A program made the translations under genes and the position numbers. Positions 8,810 to 12,431 of a stretch of DNA of 12,431 bases are shown here, piece by piece (position 1 is the first letter of the stretch; the number at the start of each line of letters is the position of its first letter). Origin of the DNA: Hymenoscyphus infarciens (taxonomy: Eukaryota > Ascomycota > Leotiomycetes > Helotiales > Helotiaceae); assembly GCA_001414345.1 (NCBI GenBank), contig LLCB01000694.1, positions 1-12,431 of the forward strand, read 5' to 3'. The notes beneath the pieces are model-generated. The model searched no databases. It worked only from the letters and a program-made list of their open reading frames with translations, and had not been told where the DNA came from.

Positions 8810-9390
8810 AGAGCTCGAGGGCCATTGAAATTGGGATCGTAGTCGCAGTTATTCTGGTCTCCTGATTCTGAAACTCTCCGACGGCTGCCTAAAGCGTGGC
8901 TCGAGTTTTGTTTACCTCTATTTTGTGCTGTTCCTTTGGACATTGTTCGGCGGGTACGTTGTTTATGTTTACGCTGCAGTGGGCACCATTGGAAAGTCAG
9001 GTGACTGTTCCGTATTGGCTGGGGTTTTGGCATTGGTTTATAAGTCATGGTCAGGTGAGGGTGTGATTGCTATAGGTATTCTGCAGTCAATGTTGGCCGT
9101 CTTCGTTGGTTGTATAGAACAGCATGTGTTGTTTTCCACTTTGGGGTCCATTTCTTAAGACCGATCGCTTGGCTCTTACCCGCCGCTTACCCTGCGCTTA
9201 CCCCATCATTTTGGCGGCCAATTGAGCGGTGTGATTGGTGGGTTCGTATGTCTGATCCTTTTTCCTCTGACCACCTGGCACATGGCAATCGGTGGGGGCT
9301 CAAGGCTCAAGCGATCAGCGGTATCAAGATTGGACAGCCATGCCAGCCATGCCATATCACATCAAGTCGGTGCTGGATTCGAATTCATTT

Positions 9391-9406
9391 GAATTAGGCC
9401 TAATTC
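9391..9406. repeat. Perfect 16-bp palindrome
   Basis: gaattaggcctaattc is identical to its reverse complement. It sits just left of a C run and about 700 bases upstream of the regulator's start. It could be a dimeric protein-binding site or chance; nothing around it decides. Confidence 0.7.
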
Positions 9407-9447
9407 GAACCCCCCTCATCCACTCGACCCACTTTACATATACTTAA

Positions 9448-9457
9448 GGGGGGGGGG
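9448..9457 (+). repeat. G10 homopolymer
   Basis: Ten consecutive G bases directly after a TATA-like tacttaa stretch, in the upstream region of the regulator gene. Confidence 0.85.
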
Positions 9458-9603
9458 AGAGTAAATCTTACTATACTATACCTCACTTTACGCCACAGCC
9501 TTGCACAATAATTGTCGTCTCATTCTAAGACACAGACGAGACAGCCTTGCCTGCTCGTAATCTTCGACCAACGGTTTCCCATTCTGGTGGAGGGTGGAGC
9601 CTA

Positions 9604-9670
9604 CTCCCCTCTCCTCTCCTCTCCTCTCCTCTTCCCCCCTCTCCTCTCCTCTCCTCTCCTCTCTCCCCCT
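9604..9670 (+). repeat. 67-nt pyrimidine tract, two CTCTC-type arrays
   Basis: An uninterrupted C/T run made of two blocks of a CTCTC-type pentamer separated by a short ttcccccc spacer. The two blocks read nearly the same in both directions (mirror symmetry), which is the property that permits intramolecular triplex (H-DNA) formation. The tract lies about 440 bases upstream of the regulator's ATG. Confidence 0.85.
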
Positions 9671-10023
9671 GCAAGCGCTTAATTGTTCCCAGGTCCTCAT
9701 TCGCTTGCATTCCATCAGCCACTCTGATATGCCATTCATCCTTGGAAGATGGGACCGTTACTGTACTGTACTAGTAGCATTCAACAGTGCAACACCCACA
9801 GCCAAGAGAAGATGGGACAAAAGCACCCATTAAAAAACATCTCCATAATTCTGGATTCAAGGCTTCTACCAAACGAACCCGACCCCGGTCCCTGCGCCGC
9901 ACCCTGCGTCAGACATTTCTTCCTCTCGAGCAGGCCTACCTCGTGAAAAAAGAGATTTAGCGGTGCATCGCCAGGGCGGGGGATGGGAGTTGATCCAAAG
10001 AGCTGTCGCTTGAAAGTACAAAG

Positions 10024-10036
10024 TATATTTGTATAT
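10024..10036 (+). promoter_or_regulatory. TATA-like element of the regulator gene
   Basis: tatatttgtatat lies 74 bases upstream of the ATG at 10110 and is followed by a C/T-rich stretch. Spacing and composition fit a core promoter, but no transcript data support it here. Confidence 0.35.
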
Positions 10037-10109
10037 CCTCGTCCCACTGTCCCACTTCAAGTTTGGAGTTTTCGCGACATCACGCAAAGCAAATCACACT
10101 TTGGAAGTT

Positions 10110-11975
10110 ATGAGTCCATCATCCCAACCACCCGCGAAGCAGCTCACCAACCTGACTGCTCCCCAGCCAAGAAGACGGAGACAATGTGGTCCAAAGACTA
10201 GGACGGGTTGTCAGACTTGCAAGTATGTCACGATCATATCTCTGTACTCCCCATTCTTCAACCCGATTCCTAACGCCCGCTCTTCAGAATCCGGAGGATA
10301 AAATGTGACGAAGCAAAACCCTCTTGCAAACGCTGTACATCAACCGGACGAACCTGTGACGGCTACCAAGGGATCCCCAACCCCAACTCCAAGCACAATC
10401 AAAACGCTCTCGCCCAACGAATAAATAGTACCATTCCGGGAAGTACCCAAGAAAAACGGGGATTTTCATATTTCATCAACCAAACCTCACCAGAACTAAA
10501 TGGCTTCTACGCGAATGGTTTCTGGGATACGCTTTTGTTGCAAGCTAGCCATGGGGAACCTTCATTAAGACATACAGTTATTGCCATTTCTACTTTACAT
10601 GAAGAGTTCTCAAAGAAGAGTTTGGCCAAGGTTAGTGGGGTTGAGATTCAACCCGAGAGTTTGGCTTTTGCTTTGAATCAGTACACCAAAGCTTTGGGTC
10701 ATCTGAGGAGGAGTCTTGCGAGTGGAAAGCAAGCACCGTTGACGGCTTTGATGTCCTGTCTACTATTTGTGTGTTTCGATTCGCTGAGGGGGTTCTATCG
10801 GACTGCCATGGTATGTGTATTCCCTTTCTCGTGATGTTCTGGGATAAGACGAGATTGAGTTTCATTGGCTAAGACATGATACAGGTACATTTGCAAAGTG
10901 GGATGAAGATCCTCGCCGATCTACGGAAAAACAAAGTCGAAGATCCGATGATTGAAGAACTCATCGCACCATTATTACTGAGATTAGGCGTCCAATCAAT
11001 TCTCTACATCGATACCAGTTTACCCAGGGACCGAGTGGCATTCGCAAGAGAACTCACCAAGATCGTTCCCCCGAGGAAAGCACTCCCGGAAGCATTCTCG
11101 ACCCTGGAGGAGGCACGATGTAGTATCAACGAATGCGCAGATGGATTATTCCGTATGTTTTACTTGTAAGTCGAACTTTTCCGTCTCTTCCACTCTCCAT
11201 ATCTGAGAACACCGCCAACAGACAACCTAGATGCGATGGTGATCAACCAATGAGCTCCCAATCCGCCGAAGCCTTCGAACTGCACTCCACCTACTCCGTC
11301 AAACTCCTCGAATGGAACCTCGCCTTTGAGAAATTCATGAACCAGAAATCCCACGCCTTCACCAGCAAACAAGTCCGTGGCGCCGCCCTCCTAAAAGTCC
11401 ACCACACCGTCGTTCGAATCATGTCCGACATGACACCTTCAACACGAGACGGTCGTCCCATCTCCGAAGCCTTAAATTGCCCTCTAAGTTTCGACCGCTT
11501 CACGGCCGATTTCCAAATCGTCGTCAATCTCTGTCGCTCCCTCATCACAGCCGCCGAACAAGACGCCAAAAACGGAAAACCCACCCTCACATTCTCCACC
11601 GACCTCGGCGTCATAGGACCCCTCTACTACGCAGCCGTCAAATGCACATCCCAACGCCTCAAGCGAGAAGCCATCGATCTGTTGAAACGCTGTCCCCGAA
11701 GAGAAGGAATGTGGGACAGCGCCACGGCCGTGAACCTCGTCGAACAGCTCTGGAGCATGCAGGAGAAGCAACGGGTGCTCCAAGGCATGCGGAGTCGCGA
11801 GGGGACGCCCGAGGTGACGGTCCAGGGGGACAACGAGTGGGTTGATCTCATCTTCTACGAGGGCGGGGACTGGCAGTGGGTGTGGAAGGAGAAGGAGAGT
11901 GCTAGTTTGGGCCCCAAGATCCGGTTGGAGCGGAGTCTGACGCCCGTGGGGGATCCGTGGGAGAGTGGTTGCTGA
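10110..11975 (+). CDS. Zn(II)2Cys6 transcription factor, four exons, 556 aa
   Basis: Predicted join of 10110-10222, 10288-10810, 10885-11165 and 11222-11975 (stop TGA 11973-11975). The first in-frame ATG is used, with G at -3. A basic patch (Arg 21-24) precedes the zinc cluster, whose Cys 34, 37, 44, 51, 54 and 61 give CX2CX6CX6CX2CX6C. The third Cys onward is joined to the first pair only after removal of intron 1, which strongly supports that intron. Downstream are family-like motifs of the Fungal_trans_2 (DUF3468) regulatory domain: FSYF (97-100), LLLQASHGEP (120-129), VHLQSGMKIL across intron 2 (213-222), LGVIGPLYYAA (434-444) and CPRREGMWDS (463-472). Length is normal. Such proteins are nuclear regulators that bind CGG-type half-sites as dimers or monomers. 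The target genes cannot be inferred, and no pathway cluster is visible beside it. Intron 3 has two in-frame acceptors. Confidence 0.92.
10223..10287 (+). other. Intron 1 of the regulator gene (65 nt)
   Basis: Donor GTATGT at 10223 and acceptor TTCAG ending at 10287, with a consensus fungal branch site CTAAC at 10270-10274. It splits the Lys 38 codon between the second and third zinc ligands, a position often occupied by introns in this family. Removal restores a perfect zinc cluster. Confidence 0.93.
10811..10884 (+). other. Intron 2 of the regulator gene (74 nt)
   Basis: Donor GTATGT at 10811 and acceptor ACAG ending at 10884, in phase 0 after Met 212. A weak branch-like GCTAAG lies at 10868-10873. 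Splicing joins a Phe-Tyr-Arg-Thr-Ala-Met end to Val-His-Leu-Gln-Ser-Gly, a junction typical of the family. Confidence 0.88.
11166..11221 (+). other. Intron 3 of the regulator gene (56 nt)
   Basis: Donor GTAAGT at 11166 and acceptor ACAG ending at 11221, with a possible branch site CTGAG at 11203-11207. A second acceptor, CTAG ending at 11230, keeps the same frame and would remove three residues. A possible donor at 11153 (GTATGT) does not fit the reading frame of exon 4 with either acceptor. Confidence 0.82.
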
Positions 11976-12096
11976 GTTTTAGGCCTGGGGCTTTGCGGTC
12001 CTGGGCATTTGATTGGGGGTTTTTTGTTGTCGCCGGCTGTGAAGGTGGAGGGGAGGGTGAAGATGGAGGGGTGGGGTGAGGAGGAACTTCTTTGGC

Positions 12097-12124
12097 CTGC
12101 TTCTGCTTCTGCTTCTGCTTCTGC
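12097..12124 (+). repeat. (TTCTGC)n hexamer repeat
   Basis: Four perfect TTCTGC units (12101-12124) preceded by a partial ctgc. In the frame of the regulator this would encode alternating Ala-Ser. Confidence 0.85.
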
Positions 12125-12140
12125 GTCTGGGGATGGGGGA

Positions 12141-12311
12141 TGGTGGGGTGGGAGTGAGTCGTCTGAAGGCTTGAGCTGGCGTGATGGCAGTGAGACTTCT
12201 GTTGATCGGTCGTGGCGGGGTGGGAGTGAACCATCTCTGGGCATTGGATGGCGGGATGAGAGTGCGCCATCATCGGTGGATGTAGCATGGCAGGGTGGAG
12301 ATGATCCTTCT
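12141..12311 (+). repeat. 36-bp tandem minisatellite, about 4.7 copies
   Basis: Units begin with TGG at 12141, 12177, 12213, 12249 and 12288. The first three are exactly 36 bp, the fourth is 39 bp and the fifth is partial. The shared core resembles tggcggggtgggagtgagnc. All unit lengths are multiples of three, so a reading frame would survive. Read in the regulator's frame, each unit gives Trp-(Arg/Trp/Gln)-(Gly/Asp)-Gly-Ser-Glu-like dodecapeptides. Confidence 0.8.
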
Positions 12312-12362
12312 TGGCCACCTGTAAAGATGGAGTGGGAAGAGGAGGATGATTGGGTCATCTGA

Positions 12363-12431
12363 AATAATTGACAGGTCGGGACTCGGGGGAAAAAAGGGAA
12401 ATGTGCAAAGGGGTGGATTGGGGGGGGGGGG
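12363..12431 (+). other. Window edge, no gene; ends in a G12 run
   Basis: An AATAAT sequence at 12363-12368 could be a weak polyadenylation signal for the regulator transcript. The last twelve bases (12420-12431) are all G, so the window stops within a homopolymer whose true length is unknown. Confidence 0.5.

Larger units (their letters stand above)
7601..9479. other. Intergenic region without a convincing gene
   Basis: Composition is normal and G-rich on the plus strand. Open frames exist on both strands but they lack ATG starts, are low-complexity, or carry no recognisable domain or splice structure, so none is annotated. Visible small features: gcacctttA twice (7723-7731, 7736-7744), a CCAAT box and an inverted CCAAT (9218-9222, 9234-9238), ggctcaa twice in tandem (9297-9310) and agccatgcc twice in tandem (9336-9353). 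No tRNA or rRNA was recognised by eye. Confidence 0.55.
9480..10109 (+). promoter_or_regulatory. Upstream region of the Zn2Cys6 regulator gene
   Basis: No gene is supported here. The region holds a long pure pyrimidine tract (9604-9670) and a TATA-like stretch near 10024. Pyrimidine-rich sequence around 10037-10055 follows the TATA-like stretch and could contain the transcription start, as in many fungal promoters. Upstream open frames in it are short and low-complexity. The assignment as promoter rests on position and these weak signals. Confidence 0.45.
11976..12362 (+). other. In-frame open extension after the regulator's stop
   Basis: The frame of exon 4 stays open for 128 codons after the TGA at 11973 and closes with TGA at 12360-12362. 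The would-be peptide is rich in Gly, Ser, Trp and Glu, contains an Ala-Ser run from a hexamer repeat and four to five 12-residue Trp-led repeats, and ends in an acidic, Trp-containing tail. It has no ATG near its beginning. The plus strand is strongly G-rich here, which by itself depletes stops, and the opposite strand is open too. I read this as 3' untranslated or intergenic sequence with repeats. A decayed or alternative C-terminal extension remains possible. Confidence 0.35.

Noticed and set aside
8620..9048. 142-codon minus-strand open frame with an ATG
   Set aside because: No recognisable domain, a Met-Pro run created by the GGCATT repeat, and no supporting neighbours or splice signals. 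It cannot be excluded as a lineage-specific gene, but the sequence does not support it.
8925..9158. Hydrophobic plus-strand frame resembling a membrane segment
   Set aside because: It has no ATG start near its beginning (it opens with GTG), and no family was recognised. GT-rich plus-strand composition gives hydrophobic codons by itself.
9488..9739. Arg/Glu/Gly-rich frames over the pyrimidine tract
   Set aside because: The repeated residues are a direct reading of the CTCTC-type repeat, and several frames are open at once. No protein signal outside the repeat.
11153..11158. GTATGT as an alternative donor for intron 3
   Set aside because: It leaves one base of a codon while the exon 4 frame needs two with either acceptor, so it would shift the conserved C-terminal half out of frame.
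11855..12358. 167-codon minus-strand open frame rich in Ser, Pro and His, overlapping the regulator's last exon
   Set aside because: It is low-complexity, antisense to a well-supported exon, built partly from the same tandem repeats, and shows no domain. G-richness of the plus strand explains the lack of stops on both strands.

Overview
The window looks like part of a filamentous ascomycete (Pezizomycotina) chromosome. Three things point there: a Zn(II)2Cys6 transcription-factor gene, a class essentially confined to fungi; three short introns (56-74 nt) with fungal-type splice sites; and a long AT-rich block mutated in the manner of repeat-induced point mutation (RIP), a process known from ascomycetes. 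The species cannot be told from the sequence.

Layout. Positions 1 to about 7220 are extremely TA-rich, with CpA and TpG almost absent and stop codons in every frame. Read on the minus strand, most of this block (about 1150-7218) is a Ty3/gypsy retrotransposon of the chromodomain-bearing (chromovirus) type. In element order it has a candidate 5' LTR (6659-7218), a short leader, gag (start near 6465, zinc knuckle at 5182-5223), and pol with protease (near 4928), reverse transcriptase (catalytic sites at 3812 and 3617-3622), RNase H (end near 2846), integrase (HHCC zinc site 2369-2491, D/D/E core 2281-1991, GPF near 1562) and a C-terminal chromodomain (about 1397-1280). Pol stays in one reading frame for about 3.7 kb and gag lies in the frame expected for a -1 shift. 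The element is therefore wrecked by point transitions rather than by indels. The 3' LTR is not seen. Where it would be expected (about 300-1050) there is instead a decayed coding remnant on the plus strand, converging on the end of pol.

From 7219 to about 7600 the composition passes back to normal. From there to about 10100 I find no convincing gene, only microsatellites, G runs, a 16-bp palindrome and a 67-nt pure pyrimidine tract. At 10110-11975 (plus strand) lies the only convincing intact gene: four exons encoding a predicted 556-residue Zn2Cys6 regulator with an N-terminal zinc cluster and a fungal-specific regulatory domain of the Fungal_trans_2 (DUF3468) type. Beyond its stop codon the same frame stays open for another 128 codons and contains a 36-bp tandem repeat. 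The window ends inside a G homopolymer.

Functionally there is no operon-like grouping. The picture is a single regulatory gene about 2.9 kb from a silenced, probably heterochromatic transposon island. I did not find a clearly new molecular system. The most interesting items are the unusually frame-preserved RIP fossil with a convergent second remnant, the in-frame repeat extension after the regulator's stop codon, and the mirror-symmetric pyrimidine tract upstream of the regulator.
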